DNA of 7,221 nt from a bacterium (GCA_021806125.1 JAJZYC010000077.1:1-7221), one strand, 5' to 3'; positions 1 through 6,406 are shown, counted from the stretch's first letter. Program-made: numbers and translations. Notes: generated by a model not told the origin, from the sequence alone.

Positions 1-1356
1 GTCGTCGTCTAAAGCTAAAATCAATACGCCTGCCCCGTATTTTTTTATTAAAGGCATAATCTTCGCCAGTTTCTTTTCTTCCCCGCTTATCGAATTTACC
101 AACGGCTTGCCCGGGTAAAGCATAAGGGCTTCTTCCAGCACATCCGGGTTTGAGGAATCTAGCGACAGCGGCGCATGGACGACGCCGGTTACGGCAATTA
201 TCCCTTTTTTCATCGAATTTATTTCATCGGTGCCGGGAACTCCGACATTAAGGTCGAGAACGGCGGCTCCCGCCTCCACCTGTCTCGATGCAGTCTTTCT
301 TATGTAGTTTGTTTTTCCGCCCTTAAGTTCTTCTATAAAGTCTTTTTTGCCGGTCGGATTTATTCTTTCTCCAATTATAACGGGCGGATGATTATATCCG
401 CAAGATACAAATTCGGTTCTAGACGTCAAAAACAAACCCTTTTCTCTTTTTATGCCTTTCGGGGGCAAACCGTTTTCGTTAACGGCGTCTATCTCTTTTT
501 TTAATGCCGAAATAAACGCCTCGTTACTGCCGCAGCATGCCGAAACGACTCTTACGCCTATCAAAGCAAGCTCCGGAATTAAGGACGTAAAATCTTCCGG
601 TTTTCCGGGAAAAACGGTAATTCCGTTTTTTAATTTAGGTATTCCCGCATTAGGCTTGGAAATTAAAGGCATATCCGTTACCGAAGCCATTTTTTTTAAA
701 ATTTCGTAAATTCCAGTCGGACCCACGGAGCAGTTTGCGCCTATTACGTCGGCTCCGAGGCTGTCGGCGGTTACCGCAAAAACCTCCGGCGTAGTTCCCA
801 GTATAGTTCTATAAGTGCCGTCGAACGTCATCATTGCTATAATTGGCTTATCGCATAATTCTTTAACGGCGACGATAGCGCTTCTGATTTCCTGCAGGTC
901 TATCATAGTTTCAAGCTGAAAAATATCCGCTCCGGCTTCGAGTCCCGCCTTTACCTGCTCTTTGTATATCTCTAAGCTTTCCTTAAAAGTCGTCTCTCCA
1001 ACGGGATAAATAAATTTTCCGGTGGGACCTAATGACATTGCGGTCAGCGCGCTGCCTCCGGCAATTTCTTTAACCGCTTTAACGGCGTTAAAATTTACGT
1101 CGTATGTTTTATCGGACAGGCCGTACTCGGCTAATTTAATTCTGTTTGCGCCGAAGGTGTTGGCGACTATTATTTCGCTTCCGGCGTTAAAATAGGTTTT
1201 ATGAACGTCTTTTATATATTTAATTTTTTCCGAAATATTAAAACTTTCTGGAAGAAGGCCTTTCGGCAGGAGATTTTTGAGCTGAAGGACTGTCCCCATA
1301 GCTCCGTCCGAAAGTATTAATCTTTTTTTTAATTCCTTCCTAAAATCTTTTATCAT
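1..1356 (-). CDS. metH: Cobalamin-dependent methionine synthase MetH, N-terminal part (cut by window edge)
   Basis: Transfers a methyl group from methyltetrahydrofolate through cobalamin to homocysteine, giving methionine; cytoplasmic. I translated 452 codons that stay open to base 1, so the C-terminus lies outside. Residues ~10-300 form the homocysteine-binding barrel: DGAMGT at 17-22, and the three expected zinc cysteines, C209 (GANCSVGP) and C274-C275 (ACCGSN). Residues ~325-452 begin the pterin-binding barrel: IGERINPTGKK at 328-338, LDLNVGVPG at 367-375 and LSLDSSNPDV at 397-406. The cysteine positions nearly match those I recall for Thermotoga maritima MetH. The usual CCGTTPEH run reads CCGSNEAF here, a mild variation. 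The start ATG is at 1354-1356, 32 nt after the murI stop, with no clear Shine-Dalgarno; an in-frame ATT further upstream after AAAGAAG is less likely. The cobalamin-binding domain, and whether a reactivation domain exists, cannot be seen. Family assignment is firm; co-transcription with murI is inferred from spacing. Confidence 0.95.
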   Translation of the reverse strand, partial: MIKDFRKELKKRLILSDGAMGTVLQLKNLLPKGLLPESFNISEKIKYIKDVHKTYFNAGSEIIVANTFGANRIKLAEYGLSDKTYDVNFNAVKAVKEIAGGSALTAMSLGPTGKFIYPVGETTFKESLEIYKEQVKAGLEAGADIFQLETMIDLQEIRSAIVAVKELCDKPIIAMMTFDGTYRTILGTTPEVFAVTADSLGADVIGANCSVGPTGIYEILKKMASVTDMPLISKPNAGIPKLKNGITVFPGKPEDFTSLIPELALIGVRVVSACCGSNEAFISALKKEIDAVNENGLPPKGIKREKGLFLTSRTEFVSCGYNHPPVIIGERINPTGKKDFIEELKGGKTNYIRKTASRQVEAGAAVLDLNVGVPGTDEINSMKKGIIAVTGVVHAPLSLDSSNPDVLEEALMLYPGKPLVNSISGEEKKLAKIMPLIKKYGAGVLILALDDD

Positions 1357-1388
1357 GATAAAGTTATAATGGATAATCTTCTTTAAAT

Positions 1389-2234
1389 TTATTTTATGCC
1401 TTCCGCTAACTCTACATTTTCTATCGGCCTGCCCAAAAATTTTCCGCCGAGTTCTTTAAATTTTTCGACGTCGTCGCTGACGAAAAAAGATTCGGATCCC
1501 TTTTCCGTTCCGGTCTTTAACATCCCGTTCCGCTCCAGATAATCTTTAACCGCCCCTGCGGTTTCCACGCCTGAATCTATTATTTCCGTATTTTTGCCGA
1601 TTTGAGCGGAAATAGAGTCTTTAAGGATTGGGTAATGTGTGCATCCCAATACGAGACATGACGGCTTTTCCGTAATTAATGAATATAAATAATGATTTAT
1701 GATGCCTTTCGTAATTTCTTCATCCGCAAATCCTTCTTCTACTAAAGGAACAAAAAGCGGGCAGGCTTTCTCCGTAATTTTAAAAGCGCCGCCGAACAGA
1801 CGGCTCTTATCGCTTTCCAAAGAAGCTATTTCTTTATATATTGCCGCAGAATACGCCCTGCTTTTAATCGTTGCGGATGTTCCTATTACGGCTATATTTC
1901 CGCCTGAAGATACCCTCACCGCTTTTTTTGCTCCGGGTTCTATTACGCCGAATACCGGAACGTCCGCTTTGTCTTTTAAATATTCTAAAGCTAAGCTTGA
2001 CGAAGTATTGCAGGCTACCACTACGATTTTTACACTCATTCCGGTTAAAAATCCTAAAATTTCGGACGAATATTTAATTATCGTTTCTTTCGACTTATTT
2101 CCGTATGGGACTCTTGCCGTATCGCCGAAATAAATCAAATCCTCAAACGGCAATATTTTCCTTATTTCTTTAAGAACCGTCAGCCCTCCAAGTCCGGAAT
2201 CGAATATTCCTATAGGAAAATCGTTAAATTTCAT
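1389..2234 (-). CDS. murI: Glutamate racemase MurI
   Basis: Interconverts L- and D-glutamate without a cofactor, supplying D-Glu for the peptidoglycan stem peptide (added by MurD); cytoplasmic. At 281 residues it is a normal length for the family. The N-terminal motif GIFDSGLGGLTVL is at 9-21 and YFGDTARVPYG at 35-45. The two catalytic cysteines are C75 in VVACNTSS and C198 in VLGCTHYPIL. The conserved ACPLFVPLVEEG run lies at 157-168. The ATG at 2232-2234 is chosen because the family motif begins eight residues later; no Shine-Dalgarno precedes it. metH follows 32 nt downstream on the same strand, so the two are probably one transcript. gatD, 0.5 kb away and separate, would act on the same D-Glu residue at a later step. 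All key residues are present. Confidence 0.97.
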   Translation of the reverse strand: MKFNDFPIGIFDSGLGGLTVLKEIRKILPFEDLIYFGDTARVPYGNKSKETIIKYSSEILGFLTGMSVKIVVVACNTSSSLALEYLKDKADVPVFGVIEPGAKKAVRVSSGGNIAVIGTSATIKSRAYSAAIYKEIASLESDKSRLFGGAFKITEKACPLFVPLVEEGFADEEITKGIINHYLYSLITEKPSCLVLGCTHYPILKDSISAQIGKNTEIIDSGVETAGAVKDYLERNGMLKTGTEKGSESFFVSDDVEKFKELGGKFLGRPIENVELAEGIK

Positions 2235-2276
2235 TTATAATTTTAGTATGGAATAGCTTTAATAATTATGATAAAA

Positions 2277-2304
2277 TTGTTAATTATTTTAATTATTATA
2301 AAAT
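2277..2304 (+). promoter_or_regulatory. Candidate sigma70 promoter for queF
   Basis: TTGTTA at 2277-2282, a 16-bp spacer and TAAAAT at 2299-2304 sit about 40 bp before the queF start in the divergent murI/queF spacer (2235-2346). The whole spacer is AT-rich, so chance matches are likely. I saw no preQ1 riboswitch in the short leader. No convincing promoter for murI could be picked on the other strand. Confidence 0.3.
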
Positions 2305-2330
2305 AAAAAATAAAAAATAAAAATAAAAAA
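2304..2330. repeat. A-rich short tandem tract (TAAAAAA-like units)
   Basis: Four head-to-tail units of T followed by five or six A (7, 7, 6 and 7 bp) lie just before queF. On the plus strand this would give a nearly unstructured A-rich leader, which could help ribosome loading where no Shine-Dalgarno exists (inference). It could also simply be low-complexity intergenic DNA. Confidence 0.6.
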
Positions 2331-2346
2331 CTCGACGGTTAGTTCT

Positions 2347-2757
2347 ATGGAAGACAAATATATAAATAAAAGATTCGACGTCTTAGCGGAAAAAAATATC
2401 GACGCAGATATTCTGGAAACCTTGGATTTCCAATACCGGGGAAGCGGAACGCTCGTGACTATAGCAACCAAGGAGTTCACGTCGGTCTGCCCGTGGACGG
2501 GGCTTCCCGATACGGCCGAACTTTCAATTACTTATCTGCCTTCAAAAAAATTGGTCGAAATGAAATCTCTAAAATATTATCTTCTGTCTTACAGGAACGT
2601 CGGCATTCTTCAGGAACACGCCGTAAATAGAATTATTAAAGACTTGTCTAAAATACTAAAGCCGGAATTTATGGAAGTAGAAGCAAAATTTGAATCCCGC
2701 GGAGGGCTTAATACCGTCGTAAAAGTTAAATACGAAAAAGAAAAACCGCTCTCTTAA
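2347..2757 (+). CDS. queF: NADPH-dependent 7-cyano-7-deazaguanine reductase QueF (short, type I)
   Basis: Reduces the nitrile of preQ0 to the amine of preQ1 with NADPH, in the queuosine tRNA-modification pathway; cytoplasmic. The 136 residues fit the single-domain QueF form of the T-fold superfamily. The nucleophilic cysteine that forms the thioimide is C48 in FTSVCPWTGLPD (44-55), and D55 is the expected general acid. The QueF signature for NADPH binding reads EMKSLKYY at 71-78. The substrate-binding glutamate is E90 in GILQEHAVNRI (86-96), and RGGLNTVV at 118-125 matches the family C-terminus. The residue before E90 is Q89, where Bacillus subtilis QueF has histidine as I recall; other family members also vary there. 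The ATG at 2347 leaves room for the usual short N-terminal arm; no Shine-Dalgarno is visible. No other queuosine gene lies nearby. The stop codon overlaps that of convergent gatD. Confidence 0.95.
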   Translation: MEDKYINKRFDVLAEKNIDADILETLDFQYRGSGTLVTIATKEFTSVCPWTGLPDTAELSITYLPSKKLVEMKSLKYYLLSYRNVGILQEHAVNRIIKDLSKILKPEFMEVEAKFESRGGLNTVVKVKYEKEKPLS

Positions 2758-3524
2758 ACGAATTTTTTTAAATCCTTTATATCTTTCCTTGCTTGAATTT
2801 CAAAATCGTTATCTACCGGGCCAACGCCTTTTATTTTTACGGCTTCGCCGAGCGTAATTCCGTATTTGTTCTTTAAAGCGGTATCTAAAAGATAATCGCA
2901 AAAGGCAAAATTTTTAGGCAGAAAACTCCCGTGCAGATATGTTCCGAAAAAGTTTCCAGTCCTTGCCCCTTCTGTTTTATCCTCTCCGTTGTTTCCGTGT
3001 CCTTTTAAAACTTTGCCTAAAATATCCTGCCCTTTTTCCAAATAAGTTCTGCCGCCGTGATTTTCGAATCCCGCCAGGACGAAATCGCCGGCTTTAACGG
3101 CTATATTTCCGATTAGCCTCGGAGTCTTGGATTCCGTATATCCCCTAAATAAAGAAATACCTTTTATTACTTTGCCGTCTTTAGATTTGTAATAATCGCA
3201 CAACAGCTGATAACTGCCGCATACCGCCAGCATTATTTTATTATTTTCCATAGCTTCTGTTAAAATATTTTTCTTATTATTAATAAAGTCTTCATAAATT
3301 AATCCCTGCTCAGCGTCCTGTCCGCCGCCCATAAAAAAAATATCGGCTCCGCCGTATTCTTCTTTCTCTCCCTTTCCGATAGAAACGTCAAAAATTCTGA
3401 TATCTATCCCGTAAAGGGAACACCTGTATTTAAAATAAATAATATTTCCTCTGTCTCCGTAAATATTCATAATTTCTGGATATAAATCTACGGCCGTCAA
3501 TTCAAATTTTTTTTTATTGACCAT
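2754..3524 (-). CDS. gatD: GatD-like lipid II isoglutaminyl synthase, glutaminase subunit
   Basis: Class I (CobB/CobQ-like) glutamine amidotransferase. In characterised systems GatD releases ammonia from glutamine and passes it to MurT, which amidates the D-Glu alpha-carboxyl of lipid II on the inner face of the cytoplasmic membrane. The 256 residues carry the GatD-style opening DLYPEIMNIYGDRGN (13-27), GGGQDAEQ (66-73), the catalytic cysteine C102 in LAVCGSYQLL (99-108), GFENHGGRTYL (152-162), GHGNNGEDKTEGA (175-187) and the catalytic histidine H198 in GTYLHGSFLPKN (194-205). These are specific to GatD rather than cobyric acid synthase. The ATG at 3522-3524 has a weak AAGG about 12 nt upstream. 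No murT is adjacent: queF is convergent and bioF divergent, so gatD looks monocistronic. A partner elsewhere in the genome, or a different ligase partner, is possible. Confidence 0.85.
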   Translation of the reverse strand: MVNKKKFELTAVDLYPEIMNIYGDRGNIIYFKYRCSLYGIDIRIFDVSIGKGEKEEYGGADIFFMGGGQDAEQGLIYEDFINNKKNILTEAMENNKIMLAVCGSYQLLCDYYKSKDGKVIKGISLFRGYTESKTPRLIGNIAVKAGDFVLAGFENHGGRTYLEKGQDILGKVLKGHGNNGEDKTEGARTGNFFGTYLHGSFLPKNFAFCDYLLDTALKNKYGITLGEAVKIKGVGPVDNDFEIQARKDIKDLKKFV

Positions 3525-3615
3525 TATTTAATTTTACCTTTTATTGCTTTATCGCCGTGCGGTTAATTTGCTTTTAATTTATTTAAATATTTAATTTAAT
3601 ATGTAAATATGTTAT

Positions 3616-3621
3616 TATAAT
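3616..3621 (+). promoter_or_regulatory. Consensus -10 hexamer directly before bioF
   Basis: A perfect TATAAT ends 8 nt before the bioF ATG in the 105-bp divergent gatD/bioF spacer. Transcription starting the usual 6-8 nt downstream would begin at or next to the ATG, giving a leaderless mRNA. No good -35 hexamer is seen at 16-18 bp upstream (AATTTA-like), and the spacer is very AT-rich, so this may be a chance match. No BirA-type or BioR-type biotin operator was recognised here. Confidence 0.35.
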
Positions 3622-3629
3622 AATCTTAT

Positions 3630-4835
3630 ATGTCTTTATTATTCGAACTAATTTCAAGCAGAATCGAAAAAAATAAAAAGCTTGGTCTCTATAGAAAAAT
3701 TCCCGAAATAAGTTTCGATAAATACGATATAAAAACTTTCCCCCATAAAAACGTTTATAATAAAGTTAATTATAGCACCGGAACCGTTAATCTTGCAACA
3801 AACGATTATTTGGGACTTTCTAAAAACGAAAAAATAAAAAATGCGGCGAAAAAAGCCGTCGAAATATACGGAACTTCATCCTCGTCTTCTTTTCTTATAT
3901 GCGGACATTCCGATATACACAGGAAACTGGAAAAAGAACTTTGCCTGTTTAAGGGCGGTTATGAAGACTGCATTTTATACCCTTCGGGTTATCAGGCTAA
4001 CACGGGAATAATCAAGTCGCTCTCGAGCATTTCTCCTTTAAACACATTCATAGTTTTCGACGAGCTTTCTCACGCATCTATTATAGACGGAGTAATGTCT
4101 TCCGGCGTCAAATTCAAAAGTTTTAAACATAATGATTTAGAACATCTCGAAAGCATATTGGGCAGGCATAAAGACTATAAAATAAAACTCGTCGTAACCG
4201 AGGGCGTTTTCAGTATGGACGGAGATATTCCCGACATACCCGGTATCTTAAGCATTGCAAGGCAATACGACGCCTTAAGCATAGTCGATGACGCCCATGC
4301 AACCGGAACCATCGGAGAAAAAGGAGGCGGGAGCTCAGATTTTCATAAAGTAAAACCCGATATAATCATAGGAACTCTTGGCAAAGCTCTGGCTTCAAAC
4401 GGGGCTTTCGCCGTTTCGAGCAGGTTAATAATAGAATATTTAATTAATTTCGGCAGGGCATTTATATTTTCTACCGGCATACCGCCGTCTTCCGCCGCAG
4501 CGGCTCTATCTGCAATAGAGTTTATAATGGAAAACCGGTGGATAATTAAAACATTGCAGAATAACTCGGAATTTGCCCGCAAATACTTAAAAGAATCAGG
4601 GCTAAACACGCTGGATTCCTCGACCCATATAATTCCGATATTGATAGGAGACGAAGATAAATCCGTTTTAATAGAAAAAGAGCTTTTAAAAACCGACATT
4701 TACCTTAAAGCGGTAAGATACCCTGCAGTTCCTAAAAAAAGCGCCAGATTAAGGCTCGGTATAAATGCGGCGATAGACGGCTCAATACTTAAGAATGCAT
4801 TAAAGGAAATAGCCGTTCAGGTCAAATTAACTTAG
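3630..4835 (+). CDS. bioF: 8-amino-7-oxononanoate synthase BioF (alpha-oxoamine synthase family)
   Basis: PLP enzyme that condenses pimeloyl-ACP (or -CoA) with L-alanine to 8-amino-7-oxononanoate, releasing CO2, in biotin synthesis; cytoplasmic. The 401 residues cover the whole fold. TNDYLGLS is at 57-64, YPSGYQAN at 117-124, H148 in DELSHAS stacks on PLP, EGVFSMDGDIPD is at 191-202, D220 and H223 lie in VDDAHATG, and the Schiff-base lysine is K252 in GTLGKALAS. The loop that is usually glycine-rich reads GTSSSSSFLICGH (81-93), with five serines. The family also contains Kbl (2-amino-3-ketobutyrate ligase), and this loop's LICG resembles Kbl. The bioC neighbour 18 nt downstream decides for BioF. 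The ATG at 3630 fits the family N-terminus; there is no Shine-Dalgarno, and a TATAAT sits 8 nt before it. Other bio genes are not in the window. Confidence 0.9.
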   Translation: MSLLFELISSRIEKNKKLGLYRKIPEISFDKYDIKTFPHKNVYNKVNYSTGTVNLATNDYLGLSKNEKIKNAAKKAVEIYGTSSSSSFLICGHSDIHRKLEKELCLFKGGYEDCILYPSGYQANTGIIKSLSSISPLNTFIVFDELSHASIIDGVMSSGVKFKSFKHNDLEHLESILGRHKDYKIKLVVTEGVFSMDGDIPDIPGILSIARQYDALSIVDDAHATGTIGEKGGGSSDFHKVKPDIIIGTLGKALASNGAFAVSSRLIIEYLINFGRAFIFSTGIPPSSAAAALSAIEFIMENRWIIKTLQNNSEFARKYLKESGLNTLDSSTHIIPILIGDEDKSVLIEKELLKTDIYLKAVRYPAVPKKSARLRLGINAAIDGSILKNALKEIAVQVKLT

Positions 4836-4853
4836 GCAATTGAATGTAAATCT

Positions 4854-5663
4854 ATGATAGATAAAGATAAAGTTAAAAAAAATTTTTCCGAAGCCAAGGA
4901 TTACGATAATCATACTTCTTATCATAATATAACCCTAAAAATGATATCTCAATCCATAAAAGATTATAATTGCCAAAAAACACGGCTTAATATACTCGAT
5001 ATAGGATGCGGAACGGCGCAGGGATATTTTGCCGTTAAGGACGCCGTTCCGGCAAATTCTTTCGATTATTTAGGTTTAGACATTGCCTTGGGCATGCTTA
5101 AAGAAGCAAAAAGGAAAATGGCCTGCGACGGCAGTGCGGCAAATAATGCACGCCTGATTTGCGGAGACGCCGAACTTATGCCCTTAAAACATAAAAAATT
5201 CCATATTATTTTTTCCAATATGACACTGCACTGGCTCAATAATATGGATTATTTTTTAAATATATGCAGTTCTTTGTTAAAAGACGATGGGATTATCATA
5301 TTGTCTTTTCTAATTTTTGGAACGTTAAAGGAATTTGAGAAAAATTTTAAAACATTCGAAAACGAAAACCCGATAAAACTTCATAAGTTTCCGGAGTTAG
5401 AACGATTCAAAGAAAAAATAGGCATTGCGGGCTTAAAGATTAAATATTCCGAGGTCATAGAATATACGGAAACCGCGGGGTCGTCTTTGTATCTCCTAAA
5501 AAAAATAAATATGCTCGGAGCAAAAAATGCCGTTAACGAAAAAATATTGGGGGCAGGGTCATTGAGACGGAGACTGCTTGCTTACGATAAATATTACCGC
5601 AACGATAAAAATATGGTTTACTGCACATATAAAATTGCTTATTTAACGCTTGTGAAACAATAA
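4854..5663 (+). CDS. bioC: Malonyl-ACP O-methyltransferase BioC
   Basis: SAM-dependent methyltransferase that caps the free carboxyl of malonyl-ACP, so that fatty-acid synthesis can build the pimeloyl chain for biotin; cytoplasmic. At 269 residues it is close to Escherichia coli BioC. The N-terminal KNFSEAKDYDNHTSYH (9-24) fits the BioC pattern of an F..A..Y..H arm. SAM-binding motif I is LDIGCGTAQG (48-57), followed by GLDIALGML (74-82) and GDAELMPL (104-111). The BioC-type SNMTLHW (121-127) and FGTLKEF (155-161) distinguish it from generic methyltransferases such as UbiE. The C-terminal RRRLLAYDKYYR run also fits. It follows bioF after 18 nt, surely in one transcript, and ends at the hairpin terminator. 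No clear Shine-Dalgarno is present, so translation may depend partly on coupling to bioF. Confidence 0.9.
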   Translation: MIDKDKVKKNFSEAKDYDNHTSYHNITLKMISQSIKDYNCQKTRLNILDIGCGTAQGYFAVKDAVPANSFDYLGLDIALGMLKEAKRKMACDGSAANNARLICGDAELMPLKHKKFHIIFSNMTLHWLNNMDYFLNICSSLLKDDGIIILSFLIFGTLKEFEKNFKTFENENPIKLHKFPELERFKEKIGIAGLKIKYSEVIEYTETAGSSLYLLKKINMLGAKNAVNEKILGAGSLRRRLLAYDKYYRNDKNMVYCTYKIAYLTLVKQ

Positions 5664-5665
5664 AA

Positions 5666-5698
5666 AACCCTGAATAAATTATTAATCTATTCAGGGTT
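5666..5698. terminator. Bidirectional intrinsic terminator between bioC and pal
   Basis: A perfect 11-bp stem (AACCCTGAATA at 5666-5676 with TATTCAGGGTT at 5688-5698) encloses an 11-nt loop and begins 2 nt after the bioC stop codon. Read on the minus strand, the stem is followed by six T (5662-5667), a good U-tract for pal. Read on the plus strand, the tail AAATTTTAATTT is a weaker U-tract for bioFC. It therefore probably serves both convergent units. Confidence 0.88.
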
Positions 5699-5732
5699 AA
5701 ATTTTAATTTATAACTTTAGGATTTTTGCCGC

Positions 5733-6278
5733 TTATTTAACAGCCGCAAAATGGTCCCTTCTGTTTATCGCGTAACATACTCTAGTATGCGCTCTGCATA
5801 AAGGTTTTTCTTTTCCGTAGCTGATTGTTTTGAGTCTGTCTGCCGCAACGCCAAGGTCCTGAAGATATGCTTTGGCGGCATTAGCTCTTCTCCATCCAAG
5901 CGCAAGGTTGTATGCTTCCGAACCTCTTCTGTCGCAATTTCCCTGAATCTGAATAGCAACATTGGGATTATACTTAAGATAAATCGCATCTTTTTTAAGT
6001 ATCATCTTATCGAGCGGGGTAAGGATAGATTTGTCGAAAGCAAAATGAATGTTGTTTGAATTGGCTTGAATATTGTAATTCGCAAGCCATGGATACTTTT
6101 TCATGTAAGAAGGCACTTGTGCAGCCTGAGGGGTCGTCACCGCAGCGGTCGGTTTTTGGGCCGGAGGCAGGGCGCTAGAGGACGTTTTTGTTACTTTCGG
6201 GGCGCATCCGGAAAGGACGGCGGAAACTCCGAAAACTAAACCGAGAATAGAAAGACCGATCTTTGTTTTTTTGTTCAT
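5733..6278 (-). CDS. pal: Peptidoglycan-associated lipoprotein Pal (OmpA-like domain)
   Basis: Outer-membrane lipoprotein that binds peptidoglycan through an OmpA domain and, in the Tol-Pal system, helps hold the envelope together at division. Of 181 residues, 1-24 are a lipoprotein signal peptide (KK start, hydrophobic core) ending in lipobox LSGC with C25 the lipidated residue. Residues ~28-57 are a Ser/Thr/Pro/Ala linker, and ~70-181 are the OmpA domain: IHFAFDKS (77-84), GNCDRRGSEAYNLALGWRRAN (113-133), ISYGKEKPL (152-160) and INRRDHF (171-177). D116 and R131 are the expected diaminopimelate-contacting pair. N114 replaces the commoner histidine and R117 the commoner glutamate. C161 and C168 could form a disulfide. 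It is the only gene here with a strong Shine-Dalgarno. No tol genes flank it: a terminator follows and a divergent gene lies upstream. Confidence 0.93.
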   Translation of the reverse strand: MNKKTKIGLSILGLVFGVSAVLSGCAPKVTKTSSSALPPAQKPTAAVTTPQAAQVPSYMKKYPWLANYNIQANSNNIHFAFDKSILTPLDKMILKKDAIYLKYNPNVAIQIQGNCDRRGSEAYNLALGWRRANAAKAYLQDLGVAADRLKTISYGKEKPLCRAHTRVCYAINRRDHFAAVK

Positions 6279-6286
6279 CGTAAACT

Positions 6287-6294
6287 CTCTCCTT
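6287..6294 (-). promoter_or_regulatory. Strong Shine-Dalgarno of pal
   Basis: AAGGAGAG on the minus strand, with its AGGAG core 10 nt before the pal ATG. It fixes the start codon and contrasts with the other genes of the window, none of which has a comparable site. This fits high expression of an abundant envelope lipoprotein. Confidence 0.88.
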
Positions 6295-6321
6295 GAAAGT
6301 TAAAATAAGATTAAATTAATT

Positions 6322-6350
6322 GGTTTTTAAAACCGGATTATCCGGATTAG
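6322..6350 (-). promoter_or_regulatory. Overlapping inverted repeats in the pal leader
   Basis: Plus-strand GGTTTTTAAAACC (6322-6334) and CCGGATTATCCGG (6333-6345) are two 13-bp inverted repeats that share two bases. In the pal mRNA each could form a 5-bp stem with a UAA loop, and the two hairpins exclude each other. The second also lies in a tandem near-repeat of 9 bp, CCGGATTAT then CCGGATTAG (6333-6350). The element lies about 45-70 nt before the pal ATG. It could be an RNA switch, a stabilising hairpin or a protein-binding operator; the sequence does not decide between them. Confidence 0.5.
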
Positions 6351-6376
6351 ATAAATTGATTAATTTTTGTATAATA

Positions 6377-6406
6377 TATATATATCATTATTTTAAAAAA
6401 AATCAA
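6377..6406 (-). promoter_or_regulatory. Candidate sigma70 promoter for pal
   Basis: On the minus strand TTGATT (6401-6406) is followed at 16-18 bp by TATATA within an alternating AT run (6377-6384). This would start transcription near 6370 and give a leader of about 90 nt that includes the overlapping inverted repeats. The AT run gives several equivalent -10 positions, so the exact one is uncertain. Confidence 0.4.

Noticed and set aside
175..709. Two plus-strand open frames (109 and 85 codons) inside the metH region
   Set aside because: They lie antisense to a minus-strand frame that is open for 452 codons and carries clear MetH motifs. Their translations show no family signature.
1699..2133. 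Plus-strand open frame of 144 codons antisense to murI
   Set aside because: It is the shadow of a well-supported glutamate racemase. Its translation has no recognisable domain and no Shine-Dalgarno.
2235..2346. preQ1 riboswitch before queF, or a cobalamin/SAM riboswitch before murI-metH
   Set aside because: The 112-bp spacer is almost pure A/T with none of the conserved C-rich or G-rich elements of these riboswitches.
3525..3629. BirA or BioR operator upstream of bioFC
   Set aside because: A GGTTAA half-site near 3560 has no properly spaced inverted partner, and no TTATAGATAA-like BioR box was found.
6370..6387. Alternating AT run as a phase-variable repeat
   Set aside because: It is short and lies in a plausible -10 region of pal within AT-rich DNA. 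Nothing beyond low complexity supports slippage.
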